A stretch of 64,000 nt of DNA from Bradyrhizobium sp. Ai1a-2 (GCF_000426245.1 NZ_AUEZ01000037.1:25389-89388), one strand, 5' to 3'. Numbered from the stretch's first letter, positions 8,564-17,714 are shown. The notes: generated from the sequence alone by a model not told the origin. Translations and numbers: made by a program.

Positions 8564-8581
8564 CTCAGTATTTCTACTCAT
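8564..8581. promoter_or_regulatory. Candidate operator, CTCAGTATTTCTACTCAT
   Basis: Left half identical to the 5023 site, with the same 4-base spacing; the right half is TACTCAT. It also forms a 9-bp inverted repeat (TCAGTATTT / AAATACTGA) with the half-site at 8589-8597. Confidence 0.5.
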
Positions 8582-8939
8582 CGGGAAAATACTGAAATTA
8601 CGGCGGAATATCGTAGTTTCACGAACATGTTTGTGAGTTCCAGCCCCCGAATGTTGGCGATTCCCGGGCGCGCGGCGAATCACCGATGAAGCGAATGCGA
8701 TCGCGCGCGTTCGAGAACTTCCCAGAGAATCCTTTTGCGGACCTGACGACGAAACACGCGGCGCTCGCGCGAACATGACGCAGGAGCGGAACGACGCTTG
8801 CGCGAGAAGTCATGCGGCGGCAGAGAGCCGTCGCACGATTTGTGATCGATGCACGACACCTCGCGCCGGAGCTTTACAGCTTTCACCGGCACCACGATGA
8901 TCGCGATCTCAATCCTCACAACAATGAAGGAAGACGGCG

Positions 8940-9359
8940 ATGGCGCGAGCAACGGGATCATGGATGACGATGTCGGCGCTCGCATGCGCGCTGACCTTCA
9001 CATCAGTCGCGAATGCCCAGACCGCACCCGCGGAGAACACGACGCCGCCGACCGCCGACAATGCGGTGATGATCACGGTGTTCCTGAAGCATGATCAGTC
9101 GCGCCCGCTCGGCGAACTCAACGCGCAGCTCGAGAAGCAGGGCTACTACAAGGCGTTTCCACCTGCGGGCGTCGAGGTCGTAAGCTGGTATGTGATGATG
9201 GGCATCGGCCAGGTGGTGACGCTGCGGCTGCCGGCGTCGCGGCTCCGCGAGGTCAATCGCGTGCTCGAGGACAAGGCCTGGGGCGCCTATCGCACCGAAT
9301 TCTATCCGACCTATGATTACAAAGCGGTCGGCATTGCCGCGCACGAGAAGGCGCAGTAG
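8940..9359 (+). CDS. Secreted/periplasmic hypothetical protein, 139 aa
   Basis: MARATGSWMTMSALACALTFTSVANAQ is a typical Sec signal peptide with cleavage after ANA (about residue 26). The mature part (about 112 residues) begins with a Thr/Pro/Ala linker and then a compact alpha/beta domain: MITVFLKHDQSRPLGELNAQ, then VEVVSWYVMMGIGQVVTLRLPASRLREVNRVLE. This looks like a small ferredoxin-like fold, but I recognise no named family. The start ATG follows AAGGAAGACGGCG. It stands alone, divergent from the luxR-type gene. Confidence 0.78.
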   Translation: MARATGSWMTMSALACALTFTSVANAQTAPAENTTPPTADNAVMITVFLKHDQSRPLGELNAQLEKQGYYKAFPPAGVEVVSWYVMMGIGQVVTLRLPASRLREVNRVLEDKAWGAYRTEFYPTYDYKAVGIAAHEKAQ

Positions 9360-9458
9360 CGCGGAGGGTGCGAAGGAGTTTTCGGTCCCCTGGAGTCAGC
9401 CGCGCGCCACTCCCCGCCCCACCGCCAGGTGAGCGCGCTCAGGCCACGGACGACCGCC

Positions 9459-9641
9459 TCAGGCGTGCGCCCTCGGCTGCTGGCTCAGCTTCTTCGCCAG
9501 CGTCTTCAAATCGTCAACCCGCCGGCTGCACAAGAGCCGGGCGAATTCGTCGGCATCGATGGAGGGTTGCGGAAAGACGGGCGATTGGCGCAACTCCCGG
9601 CGCCGCCAGAACAGCCGGGAGAGACGCTGCAGCAGCTTCAT
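9459..9641 (-). CDS. Small hypothetical protein, 60 aa
   Basis: An open frame MKLLQRLSRLFWRRRELRQS on the minus strand with a GAGG about 10 bases upstream. It is very basic at the N-terminus, followed by a helical ADEFARLLCSRRVDDLKTLAKKL segment that looks like a genuine amphipathic helix. There is no known family. It is the only plausible gene in the 500-base gap between 9360 and 9859; the rest of that gap (9642-9859) shows nothing I can assign. Confidence 0.45.
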   Translation of the reverse strand: MKLLQRLSRLFWRRRELRQSPVFPQPSIDADEFARLLCSRRVDDLKTLAKKLSQQPRAHA

Positions 9642-9859
9642 TTTCTTGAGCCTCGATGAAAGCCTGCGCGGATAAGTCGCCGGGCCCGTCCTTGGTTCCG
9701 CGCGTTACCCCTTCCTCCGTTCTTTTCCGCAAAGAGCGCCAAGTCCCCGGTCCTGCCGGGCCTCCTTTCGCATCCGCGTAATAATGGTGGGCGACAATCT
9801 TGCCGGCCGCTGCCGCCGGGCTCATTCTTCCGGGCGCCACGCGTTCAGGGGGAGGACAG

Positions 9860-11761
9860 ATGCCTGGGCCGGATCTCACCCGTGCTCCGATGGGCGGCAC
9901 GCTCGTGCCGGGCGGGGCGACATTCCGGGTCTGGGCGCCGCGGGCCAGCGCGGTCCATGTCTCCGGCGACTTCAACGATTGGAGGCAGGATGCCAGCTCG
10001 CTGATGTCGGAGATCGGCGGCGGACACTGGGCCTGCTTCGTGCCTGACCTGAAGGACGGCGATGCCTACCTGTTCTATGTGGAGGGCGTCGGCTCATCCG
10101 GTTTCAAGCGCGATCCGCGGGCACGGCTGTTGAGCGTGCAACCGTCCTTTCCTGCCTGCAATTCCCTGCTGCGCGATGCCTCGCGATTTCCCTGGCACCT
10201 CGAGCGCTTCGTGCCGCCGGCATTCAACGACCTCGTCGTCTACCAGCTTCACGTCGGGACCTTCGCGCCGCATCCGGAAAACGCGGACGGCAAGTTCTTT
10301 GACGTGATCGAGCGCGTGCCGCACCTCGCCGCGCTCGGGGTCAACGCCATCGAGCTGTTGCCGATCCAGGAATTCCCGACCACGTTCAGCATGGGCTATA
10401 ACGGCGTCGATCTCTACAGCCCGGAGAACCAATACGCCGAGGCCAACGAGGCCAAACTCAGCCGCTACGTGGACCGCACCAACGCGATCCTGCGGGCCGC
10501 CGGCCACGCGCCCTATCCCGGCGTCGACACACTCAGGCACAGCGACGACCAGCTCCGCGCGCTGATCGACATCTGCCATATCCATGGCATCGCCGTGATC
10601 TTCGACGTCGTCTACAACCACGCCGGTGGCGGGTTCGACGACAAGAGCATGTGGTTCCTCGACCGTGAGATACCCGGCGACAACAACAACAGCCTGTATT
10701 TCACCGACCAGGGCTGGGCAGGCGGCCTCGTGTTCGCGTTCTGGAACGATGGCGTCAAACAGTTCCTGATCGACAACGCCACGTTCCTTTATGAGGAGTA
10801 TCGGATCGACGGCTTCCGTTTCGATGAAGTCAGCGTGATCGATCGCTTCGGCGGCTGGGCCACCTGCCAGGACCTCACCTCGACCTTGCGCGCGCAAAAA
10901 CCCGAGGCGATCCAGATCGCCGAATATTGGCCGGTCAATGCGTGGATCGTGAAGGATCGCAGCGAAGGCGGAGCGGGCTTCGACGCCACCTGGAGCGACG
11001 GCATCCGCAACAGCGTGCGGGCGGCGATTGCGAGCGCGTCGCAGGGCGCCACCGCGCGCGTGCCGATGTCAGCGATCGCGGACGCGATCGCTGCGATGAG
11101 CCTGCGCAATCGCTGGCGCGCGGTGCACGCACTCGAGAACCACGACATCGTCTATGCCGGTCGCGACGAGCGGATCGCGGCGCTTGCCGACGGCAGCAAT
11201 CCACGATCCTGGTATGCGCGCAGCCGCAGCCGCGTTGCGCTTGGGCTGCTGCTGACCGCGCCGGGCATTCCCATGCTGTTCATGGGCCAGGAGATACTGG
11301 CGTCAAAGCCATGGAGCGACACGCCGGGCACGGACACCGAAATCGACTGGGCGGCGTTCGACCGCGGCGATGACGTGATGGCCGGCTTCCTGCGCTTTGC
11401 CCGCGACCTGATCGGCCTGCGCCTGACGACGCCGGGGCTGCGCGGCGAAGGCAGCGCCGTCGTCCATGTCCAGGACGACAACCGCGTGCTGGCGTTCCAG
11501 CGCTGGGTCGAGGGTGACGGCGGCGACGTCGTGGTGGTCTGCAGTCTCAACGAAAGCCCGCTCCACAACTACGCGATCGGCTTTCCCGCTGGGGGCCGCT
11601 GGCGCGAAATGTTCAACAGCGACATTTACGACCGCGAGGCAGGCCCGACCGTCACCGCCGATGGCAGCGTACGTGCCGACGGCCCGCCGCTGCACGGCCT
11701 GCCCGTGTCGGCTGCAGTGACGATTCCGGCAAACGGGCTGCTGGTTTTCGCAAGAGGCTGA
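9860..11761 (+). CDS. GH13 family alpha-glucan enzyme (branching-enzyme-like) with N-terminal CBM48-type domain
   Basis: A 633-residue cytoplasmic enzyme. Residues about 10-100 are the beta-sandwich typical of CBM48/isoamylase N-domains (ATFRVWAPRASAVHVSGDFNDW). The (beta/alpha)8 barrel follows with VYQLHVGTF, VIFDVVYNH, nucleophile D322 in DGFRFDEV, acid/base E355 in IAEYWP and D429 in LENHD. Length and domain order suit 1,4-alpha-glucan branching enzyme or malto-oligosyltrehalose trehalohydrolase; the sequence alone does not decide. The start ATG at 9860 has GGGGAGG upstream; the frame extends back to 9800 without a ribosome site. No glg or tre genes adjoin it. Confidence 0.85.
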   Translation: MPGPDLTRAPMGGTLVPGGATFRVWAPRASAVHVSGDFNDWRQDASSLMSEIGGGHWACFVPDLKDGDAYLFYVEGVGSSGFKRDPRARLLSVQPSFPACNSLLRDASRFPWHLERFVPPAFNDLVVYQLHVGTFAPHPENADGKFFDVIERVPHLAALGVNAIELLPIQEFPTTFSMGYNGVDLYSPENQYAEANEAKLSRYVDRTNAILRAAGHAPYPGVDTLRHSDDQLRALIDICHIHGIAVIFDVVYNHAGGGFDDKSMWFLDREIPGDNNNSLYFTDQGWAGGLVFAFWNDGVKQFLIDNATFLYEEYRIDGFRFDEVSVIDRFGGWATCQDLTSTLRAQKPEAIQIAEYWPVNAWIVKDRSEGGAGFDATWSDGIRNSVRAAIASASQGATARVPMSAIADAIAAMSLRNRWRAVHALENHDIVYAGRDERIAALADGSNPRSWYARSRSRVALGLLLTAPGIPMLFMGQEILASKPWSDTPGTDTEIDWAAFDRGDDVMAGFLRFARDLIGLRLTTPGLRGEGSAVVHVQDDNRVLAFQRWVEGDGGDVVVVCSLNESPLHNYAIGFPAGGRWREMFNSDIYDREAGPTVTADGSVRADGPPLHGLPVSAAVTIPANGLLVFARG

Positions 11762-11820
11762 CACCGTCAGCAGACTCCTCGGGCGCCGGGCGATGACATT
11801 CCCGCGCGGACTGCGTTATG

Positions 11821-11927
11821 CTAGAGCGTTTTCGAGCGAAGTGGACACGGGTTCGCGTGAAGAAAACGCGTCAAAACAAGAATCTAGAGCTTCGGTTCTG
11901 ATTCCATCAGAACCGAAAATGCTCTAG
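11821..11927. repeat. Dispersed palindromic repeat, copy 3 (inverted)
   Basis: Starts CTAGAGCGTTTTCGAGCGAA and ends AACCGAAAATGCTCTAG: the same element as 724-880 in the opposite orientation, with only one GAGCATTTTCGG unit. It fills the gap between the GH13 gene and aacS. Confidence 0.9.
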
Positions 11928-11975
11928 GGCTTTCGTTCGAGCGGCACTCCCCGCCGCGATGCAAGTCGAAGAACA

Positions 11976-14030
11976 ATGGCCGCACCTTACGTTCCGCAGA
12001 TCGCCCTTTATCGCCGCTGGCTCGAGGAGCAGCGCGGCCTGAGCTTTTCCAGCTTCGAGGACATGCGCCAGTGGTCGGTTCGCGACCTCGACGCCTACTG
12101 GCAGAGCATCTGGGATTATTTCGACCTGCGCTCGCCGACGCCGCATCGCGCGGTGCTGGCGGAACGGAAGATGCCGGGCGCGGTCTGGTTTCCCGGCGCG
12201 TCCGTCAATTACGCCCAGCAGGTGTTCCGCCACGTCAAGGCCGCCGATGCCGCGGGCCTGCCGGCGATCGTGAGCAGCGGCGAAGACGGCGCGCTGAAGG
12301 AAGCGAGCTGGCCCGAATTGCGGCGACAGGCGGCCGCGCTTGCGGTTCACCTGCGGGAGAAGGGCGTCAAGCCCGGCGACCGCGTCGCGGCCTATCTGCC
12401 CAACATCCCCGAGACCATCATCGCCTTCCTCGCCACCGCGAGCCTCGGCGCGATCTGGAGCGTCTGCGCGCCCGACATGGCGGCGCCGGCGGTGATCGAT
12501 CGCTTCAAGCAGATCGAACCGAAAGTGCTGATCGCCTGCGATGCCGTCACCTATGCCGGCCGGCGGCATGACCGCCACGCCGTGATCGACGAGCTCCGGC
12601 GCTCGCTTCCGACGGTCAAGCACTTCATTCTGCACAGTGACGCGGAGAACGCCGAGACAGCCGATCCGCTGTTGTCGGCGATCTTCACCCGCCGGAGTCC
12701 CGCGATCGATGCGTTCGAGCCGGTGTGGCTGCCGTTCGATCATCCGCTCTGGATCGTCTACTCCAGCGGCACCACCGGCCTGCCGAAGCCGATCGTGCAC
12801 AGCCATGGCGGCATCATCATCGTGGTGCTGGCGCTGAACACGCTGCACAACGACATCGGCTGCAGCTATCAGCCGAACTCGCTTGGCGAGCGCTTTCACT
12901 GGTACAGCTCGACCGGTTGGATCATGTGGAACTGCCAGGTCAACGCGCTCCTGGGCGGCACCACCTGCTGCATCTTCGACGGCAGCCCGGGCGGATCAAA
13001 GGACAGACCGGACTGGACCACGTTGTGGCGCTTCGTCGCCGACGCTGAGGTGACGGTGTTCGGCGCCGGCGCGGCGTTCTTTGCCAATTGCACGAAAGCC
13101 GAGATCGATCTCGCCACCGTCGACGACCTCTCGCGCCTGCGTGCGCTCGGCTCGACCGGATCACCGCTGAGCGCCGACACCCAGGCCTGGTTCAACGAGC
13201 GCTTCGCCGCGCTCTCGAAGGTCAATGGCAACACCGCGCAGGCGGACATGTGGTGGGCGAACATTTCCGGCGGCACCGACTTCGCCGGCGCCTTCATCGG
13301 CGGCAACAGGGAATTGCCGCAGACGCCGGGCACGATGCAATGCCGGATCCTGGGCTGTGCCGTGGAGGCGTTCAACGAGCAGGGACGGCCCGTGATCGAC
13401 GAGGTCGGCGAGCTCGTCTGCACCGAGCCGCTGCCGTCGATGCCGCTGCGCTTCTGGAACGATCCTGATGATGCGCGCTATCGCGCCAGCTATTTCGAGA
13501 CCTATCCGGACAATTTCGACGGCAGCGGACGCGGTCCGGTGTGGCGGCATGGCGACTGGCTCAAGGTCGCCGCCGACGGTTCCTGCGTGATCTATGGCCG
13601 GAGTGATGCGACCATCAACCGGCACGGCCTGCGCATGGGAACGAGCGAACTTTACTCGGCGATCGAGGCGCTGCCGGAGATCCTGGATTCGATGGTGGTC
13701 GATCTCGAATATCTCGGGCGCGAAAGCTACATGCCGCTGTTCGTGGTGCTGCGCGACGGCCTCGCGCTCGACGAGGCGGTGCAGGCACGGATCAACAAGG
13801 CGATCGAAGCCGGCCTGTCGCGCCGCTTCCTCCCCAACGAGATCTTCCAGGTGCCCGAAATCCCGCGCACGCTATCGGGCAAGAAGCAGGAGCTGCCGAT
13901 CAAGAAGCTCCTGCTCGGCCATCCGATCGAGAAGGTCATCAACAGGGACGCGATGGCCAATCCCGGATGTTTGGAGTGGTATCTCGCCTTTGCGGATAGC
14001 TATCTGCAAAAGAATGCAGGCGCCGCATAA
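11976..14030 (+). CDS. aacS: Acetoacetyl-CoA synthetase
   Basis: A 684-residue member of the acyl/aryl-CoA synthetase superfamily. It activates acetoacetate with ATP and CoA to acetoacetyl-CoA, linking ketone bodies or polyhydroxybutyrate turnover to central metabolism. Full-length AacS features are present: the N-terminal ACAS-type region (VWFPGASVNYAQQVF), the P-loop YSSGTTGLPKPIVHSHGG at about 261-278, the WWANISGGTD region, WRHGDWLKV, and the C-terminal IPRTLSGKKQELPIKKL with the catalytic Lys region. The downstream stretch GGCGCCGCATAAGGCAGCGCC around the stop codon can form a small hairpin. No partner gene is adjacent. Confidence 0.93.
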   Translation: MAAPYVPQIALYRRWLEEQRGLSFSSFEDMRQWSVRDLDAYWQSIWDYFDLRSPTPHRAVLAERKMPGAVWFPGASVNYAQQVFRHVKAADAAGLPAIVSSGEDGALKEASWPELRRQAAALAVHLREKGVKPGDRVAAYLPNIPETIIAFLATASLGAIWSVCAPDMAAPAVIDRFKQIEPKVLIACDAVTYAGRRHDRHAVIDELRRSLPTVKHFILHSDAENAETADPLLSAIFTRRSPAIDAFEPVWLPFDHPLWIVYSSGTTGLPKPIVHSHGGIIIVVLALNTLHNDIGCSYQPNSLGERFHWYSSTGWIMWNCQVNALLGGTTCCIFDGSPGGSKDRPDWTTLWRFVADAEVTVFGAGAAFFANCTKAEIDLATVDDLSRLRALGSTGSPLSADTQAWFNERFAALSKVNGNTAQADMWWANISGGTDFAGAFIGGNRELPQTPGTMQCRILGCAVEAFNEQGRPVIDEVGELVCTEPLPSMPLRFWNDPDDARYRASYFETYPDNFDGSGRGPVWRHGDWLKVAADGSCVIYGRSDATINRHGLRMGTSELYSAIEALPEILDSMVVDLEYLGRESYMPLFVVLRDGLALDEAVQARINKAIEAGLSRRFLPNEIFQVPEIPRTLSGKKQELPIKKLLLGHPIEKVINRDAMANPGCLEWYLAFADSYLQKNAGAA

Positions 14031-14041
14031 GGCAGCGCCTG

Positions 14042-14671
14042 TTACTTCGCCTGCTCCTTCGCCAGTTCCAGCCACTCGCGCGTGAGCACGAGGTCGGCCC
14101 GCGCGAGTTGATGCCCGACCGGCAGGGTCCGGTACGTGACATCGGCGCCGGCATCGAGCAGGATGTCCGCGAGTTTCGCCGAGTTGGAGCTCGGCACGAT
14201 CGGGTCCATCTGTCCCGAAGCGATCAGCACCGGTATGCCGCCCAAGTCAGCGCGCGGTGGATCGGACAGCGGGACCATCGCGCGCAGCAGCGCTGCGCCC
14301 GAAAGGGTGCCGGGGCGAAGCAGCATCATCGCCGCGGCGATGTTGGCGCCGTTGGAATAGCCCACTGCCACCGGCGCGCCGATGCCAAGACGGCCGCGCG
14401 TCTCGTCGACGAAATCAGCCAGCTCGATGGCGCGCCGCCGAACGTCGTCCTCGTCGAACACCCCTTCCGCAAGACGGCGGAAGAAGCGCGGCATCCCGTT
14501 CTCCAGCACGCGGCCGCGCGGCGACAGCAGCGCCGAACCCGGCGACAGCATCCTGCCGAGATCCAGCAGGTCGTTCTCGTCGCCGCCGGTGCCGTGGAGC
14601 AGCAGAAGGGGCGGAGCGCCCGCCCCTTCCGCCGGCTCGAAGCGATAGACAAAGGCTGTCTCGTTGGTCAT
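14042..14671 (-). CDS. Alpha/beta hydrolase (carboxylesterase/MhqD-like)
   Basis: A 209-residue hydrolase of the phospholipase/carboxylesterase family. The oxyanion strand is LLLLHGTGGDENDL (22-35); the triad is S106 in GYSNG, D156 in SGQMDPIVP and H187 in PVGHQL. The start ATG overlaps the stop of the upstream ring-cleaving dioxygenase gene (ATGA), so the two are translationally coupled. The same pairing is known as MhqO-MhqD in Bacillus quinone/catechol detoxification, which is the likely role here. The substrate is not shown by sequence. Confidence 0.88.
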   Translation of the reverse strand: MTNETAFVYRFEPAEGAGAPPLLLLHGTGGDENDLLDLGRMLSPGSALLSPRGRVLENGMPRFFRRLAEGVFDEDDVRRRAIELADFVDETRGRLGIGAPVAVGYSNGANIAAAMMLLRPGTLSGAALLRAMVPLSDPPRADLGGIPVLIASGQMDPIVPSSNSAKLADILLDAGADVTYRTLPVGHQLARADLVLTREWLELAKEQAK

Positions 14672-15603
14672 GCGACCTCTCCCAGATCCGGCAGCGCGCT
14701 TTCGATCTCCTCGCGATGCCGCTCGAGAAACGCCGGCAGCTTCAACGCGTGGCCGAGACTCTCGACGGGTTCATCCACCGCGAAGCCGGGAATGTCGGTC
14801 GCGATCTCGAACAGCACGCCGCCGGGCTCGCGGAAGTAGATCGAGCGGAAGTAGTTCCGATCCCTCTGCTCGGTCGGATGCAGGCCATGGGCGGCGACCA
14901 GCTTCTGCGCCATCTGGCCCTGTTCCGCGTCGTCCACCGCGCGGAACGCGATGTGATGCACCGAGCCGACGCCCTGGCGGCCGCGCAGGAAGCCCTTGGC
15001 CTCGTAGATATCGACGATGCTTCCCTTGACGTCACCGGGAGTAGCAAAGCGGATCACCGAACCCTCGCGCGCGACCTCGCGGAACCCGAACACATCGATG
15101 AGGACGGCGGCGGTCTTGGCTGCACTCTCGAGCAGCAGGGTCACGCCGTGGAAGCCGCGGATCGCGTGCTCGGCCGGGACATCGCCATTGCTCCAGGCCG
15201 GCTCGTCTTCAGCGCCGGGAATGCCGACCAGAGCGAGCGCAGTGCCATCGGGATCAGTGAAGGGAAGGACCGACTCCCCAAAGCGCTTCTCCAGCGGCTG
15301 ATGGGGGATGCCCTTCGCGACGAAGCGCTGCACCCAATAGCCGAGCGATCGTGCAGGCACGCGGAACGCGGTCTGGTGGGTCTCGCCAACGCCACGGCGG
15401 CCGGCCGGCGCGCCCTCCCAGGGGAAGAACGTCAGGATGGTTCCGGGATGGCCGACCTCGTCGCCGTAGTAGAAATGATAGGTGGTGGGATCGTCGAAAT
15501 TGACGGTCTTCTTGACGAAGCGCAGGCCGAGGTCGCGCGTGTAGAAATCGAAATTCCTCAGCGCGTTGCCGGCGATCGCGGTGACATGATGAATGCCAGA
15601 CAT
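14668..15603 (-). CDS. Ring-cleaving dioxygenase (MhqO-like, vicinal oxygen chelate superfamily)
   Basis: This 311-residue protein has two tandem glyoxalase/bleomycin-resistance-type modules. MSGIHHVTAIAG opens the first and GFHGVTLLLESAAKT the second. Metal-ligand positions are visible as His near residue 5, the His in VHHIAFRAVD and the Glu in GGVLFEIATD, as in extradiol dioxygenases of the hydroquinone/catechol-responsive MhqA/MhqO group. The start ATG has GAGGAGG upstream and the open frame upstream of it is not coding. It is the first gene of the pair with the hydrolase at 14042 and divergent from a LysR gene at 15736, its likely regulator. Confidence 0.88.
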   Translation of the reverse strand: MSGIHHVTAIAGNALRNFDFYTRDLGLRFVKKTVNFDDPTTYHFYYGDEVGHPGTILTFFPWEGAPAGRRGVGETHQTAFRVPARSLGYWVQRFVAKGIPHQPLEKRFGESVLPFTDPDGTALALVGIPGAEDEPAWSNGDVPAEHAIRGFHGVTLLLESAAKTAAVLIDVFGFREVAREGSVIRFATPGDVKGSIVDIYEAKGFLRGRQGVGSVHHIAFRAVDDAEQGQMAQKLVAAHGLHPTEQRDRNYFRSIYFREPGGVLFEIATDIPGFAVDEPVESLGHALKLPAFLERHREEIESALPDLGEVA

Positions 15604-15735
15604 TGGTTTTTCCTCCTCAACTCGAGAGCCCGACCGGGCTCGTTGGGCTGAATATCGGCCCGCTATATTCCGAGAACAATCCATGCTTTCATGGCGCCTA
15701 TGTCTACGATTTGAGGACAATCGGCCGGAGGCTAG

Positions 15736-16629
15736 ATGGACAAGGTCGCGAGCTTGCGGGCGTTCGTGAAGGTCGCGGAGACCGGCAGTTTCGCCGAGGC
15801 CGGCCGGCAGCTTCGGCTCTCCCGCTCCGCTGTCAGCAAGTATGTGGCCGAGCTCGAAGAGAGCCTGGGCGTGCAGCTCCTCAACCGGACCACCCGCCAC
15901 GTCAGCACCAATGAGAGCGGCCAGATGTATTTCGAGCGCGCGCTCTCGATCCTGTCCGAACTCGACGCGGCGGATCAGGCAGTGTCGCAGGCGCAATCGA
16001 CGCCGCACGGACTGCTTCGCGTCAACGCGCCGATGTCGTTCGGCACGCTGCGGCTCGGCCCGGCGGTCGCGGACTTCATGGAGAAATATCCCAAGATCCA
16101 GCTCCAGCTCGTCCTGAGCGACGACCTGCTCGATCCCGTGCAGGACGGCTTCGACGTCACGTTACGGATCGCGGAGCTGGAATCGTCGAGCCTGATCGCG
16201 CGCAGGATCGTACCGATCGGCCGCGTCGTCTGCGCCTCGCCGGGCTACCTGGCCCAGCATGGCATGCCGGCCCATCCGCGCGATCTTCGCGATCATACGG
16301 CGCTGACTTACGGCTTCCTGCTCACCGGCAACCAATGGAAGCTGACCGGCGCGGATGGCGATCACTGGATTCAGCCATCATGGTCCCTGTGCGCGAACAA
16401 TGCCGAGGTGCTGCGCGACGTCGCCACGAAGGGCCACGGCATCGCGCTGATACCGACCTTCATCGCCGACGATGCGCTCCAGACAGGCGCGCTGAAGATC
16501 ATCCTCGCGGATTACCACGCACCGCCGCTGACGCTCTATGCGATCTATCCTCCGACCAGGCACCTCTCGGTAAAGGTGCGGCTGTTCATCGACTTCCTGG
16601 TCGAGCGCTTCGGCGCGGGAGTGGATTAG
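15736..16629 (+). CDS. LysR-family transcriptional regulator
   Basis: A standard 297-residue LTTR: an HTH at 1-60 (MDKVASLRAFVKVAETGSFA, then LSRSAVSKYVAELEESLGVQLLNR) and a type 2 periplasmic-binding-like effector domain from about 90 (LLRVNAPMSFGTLRLGPAVADF). It belongs to the CrgA/DhaR-like branch that starts LRAFVKVAE. It is divergent from the ring-cleaving dioxygenase/hydrolase operon with 132 bases between, the usual LysR arrangement, so it probably controls that operon in response to a phenolic or quinone ligand. The ligand is an inference. Confidence 0.92.
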   Translation: MDKVASLRAFVKVAETGSFAEAGRQLRLSRSAVSKYVAELEESLGVQLLNRTTRHVSTNESGQMYFERALSILSELDAADQAVSQAQSTPHGLLRVNAPMSFGTLRLGPAVADFMEKYPKIQLQLVLSDDLLDPVQDGFDVTLRIAELESSSLIARRIVPIGRVVCASPGYLAQHGMPAHPRDLRDHTALTYGFLLTGNQWKLTGADGDHWIQPSWSLCANNAEVLRDVATKGHGIALIPTFIADDALQTGALKIILADYHAPPLTLYAIYPPTRHLSVKVRLFIDFLVERFGAGVD

Positions 16630-16640
16630 CGCGTCGTTCC

Positions 16641-16732
16641 GTAGCCCGGGTGGAGCGGAGCGCAACCCGGGACGTCTGCGTCCGCGTTTGAGGGCGGTCC
16701 CGGGTTACGCCTGCGGCTCCACCCGGGCTACA
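16641..16732. repeat. Long palindromic repeat, GTAGCCCGGGTGGAGC type
   Basis: GTAGCCCGGGTGGAGCGGAG at one end and CTGCGGCTCCACCCGGGCTAC at the other form a long hairpin, with an inner CAACCCGGGA / TCCCGGGTTA pair. It sits between convergent genes (LysR and quinone oxidoreductase) and could terminate both. I recognise the family as common in Bradyrhizobium-type genomes. Confidence 0.88.
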
Positions 16733-16739
16733 AGCACCT

Positions 16740-17714
16740 TCACACCAGGAACACCGTCGATCCCGTGGTCTTGCGGGCGGCGAGATCGGCGTGGGCCTTG
16801 GGGGCGTCCTTGAGCGGATAGGTCTGGTTGATCTCGATCTTGACCGCGCCTGATTTCACTACGTCGAACAGTTCGTTCGCCATCGCCACCAGGTTCTCGC
16901 GCTTGGCGCCATAGGTGTTCAGCGTCGGGCGGGTCACGTACAGCGAGCCCTTCTGCGCGAGGAGGCCGAGATTGAGCGGCTCGACGCTGCCTGAGGACTG
17001 GCCGAACAACACCGCGACCCCGAGTGGCGCGAGGCAATCCAGCGATTTCAGGAAGGTGTCCTTGCCGACGGAGTCGTAGACGACAGGAACCAGCTTGCCT
17101 CCAGTGATCTCCTTGACGCGGGCGACGAAATCCTCGCGCGTGTAGACGATGGCGTGCGCGGTGCCATGGGCTTGCGCGAGCTTCGCCTTCTCATCGGTCG
17201 AGACCGTGCCGATCACGGTGGCGCCGAGATGCTTCGCCCATTGGCCCAGGATCATCCCGACGCCGCCGGCCGCCGCATGCAACAGGATCGTGTCCCCGCT
17301 CTTGACGCGATAGGTCTGGCGGATGAGGTACTGCACCGTCAGCCCCTTGAGCATCATCGCCGCGGCGGTCTTGTCATCGATGCCATCGGGCAGCTTGAGC
17401 AGACGGTCGGCCGGGATCAGCCGCTCCTCGGCATAGGCGCCGAGCGGCGAGCTGCCATAGGCGACGCGATCGCCCGGCTTCAGGTCGGTGACGCCGGGCC
17501 CGACCTCCTCGACCACGCCGGCGCCCTCGCTGCCAAGGCCGCTCGGCAGCGGCACGCCATAGACGCCCGCGCGGTTATAGATATCGACGAAGTTCAGGCC
17601 GACTGCCGTGTGACGGATCCGCGCTTCGCCGGCGCCAGGCTTGCCAAGCTTGACCTCTTCCCACTTCAGAACCTCGGGACCACCGGCCTGATGAAAGCGA
17701 AAAGCGTGTGTCAT
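16740..17714 (-). CDS. NADPH:quinone oxidoreductase (zinc-independent MDR)
   Basis: A 324-residue medium-chain dehydrogenase/reductase of the QOR type, which reduces quinones with NADPH. GVNFVDIYNRAGVYGVPLPSGLGSEGAGVVEEVG is the diagnostic N-terminal signature, HAAAGGVGMILGQWAKHLGA (about 148-167) binds the dinucleotide, and the Cys/His zinc ligands of alcohol dehydrogenases are absent. The start at 17714 (MTHAFRFHQAG) has GGAG 8 bases upstream; the frame extends 21 codons further without coding character. It lies close to another MDR gene on the same strand. Confidence 0.9.
   Translation of the reverse strand: MTHAFRFHQAGGPEVLKWEEVKLGKPGAGEARIRHTAVGLNFVDIYNRAGVYGVPLPSGLGSEGAGVVEEVGPGVTDLKPGDRVAYGSSPLGAYAEERLIPADRLLKLPDGIDDKTAAAMMLKGLTVQYLIRQTYRVKSGDTILLHAAAGGVGMILGQWAKHLGATVIGTVSTDEKAKLAQAHGTAHAIVYTREDFVARVKEITGGKLVPVVYDSVGKDTFLKSLDCLAPLGVAVLFGQSSGSVEPLNLGLLAQKGSLYVTRPTLNTYGAKRENLVAMANELFDVVKSGAVKIEINQTYPLKDAPKAHADLAARKTTGSTVFLV

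Larger units (their letters stand above)
8414..8939. other. 526-bp intergenic region upstream of luxR-type gene
   Basis: No convincing gene. It is locally AT-rich (8480-8640). It holds CTCAGTA-type palindromes at 8460-8477 and 8564-8581 and a further TACTGAAA half-site at 8590. The right part (8700-8930) shows nothing recognisable apart from the promoter region of the secreted protein gene. Confidence 0.6.
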
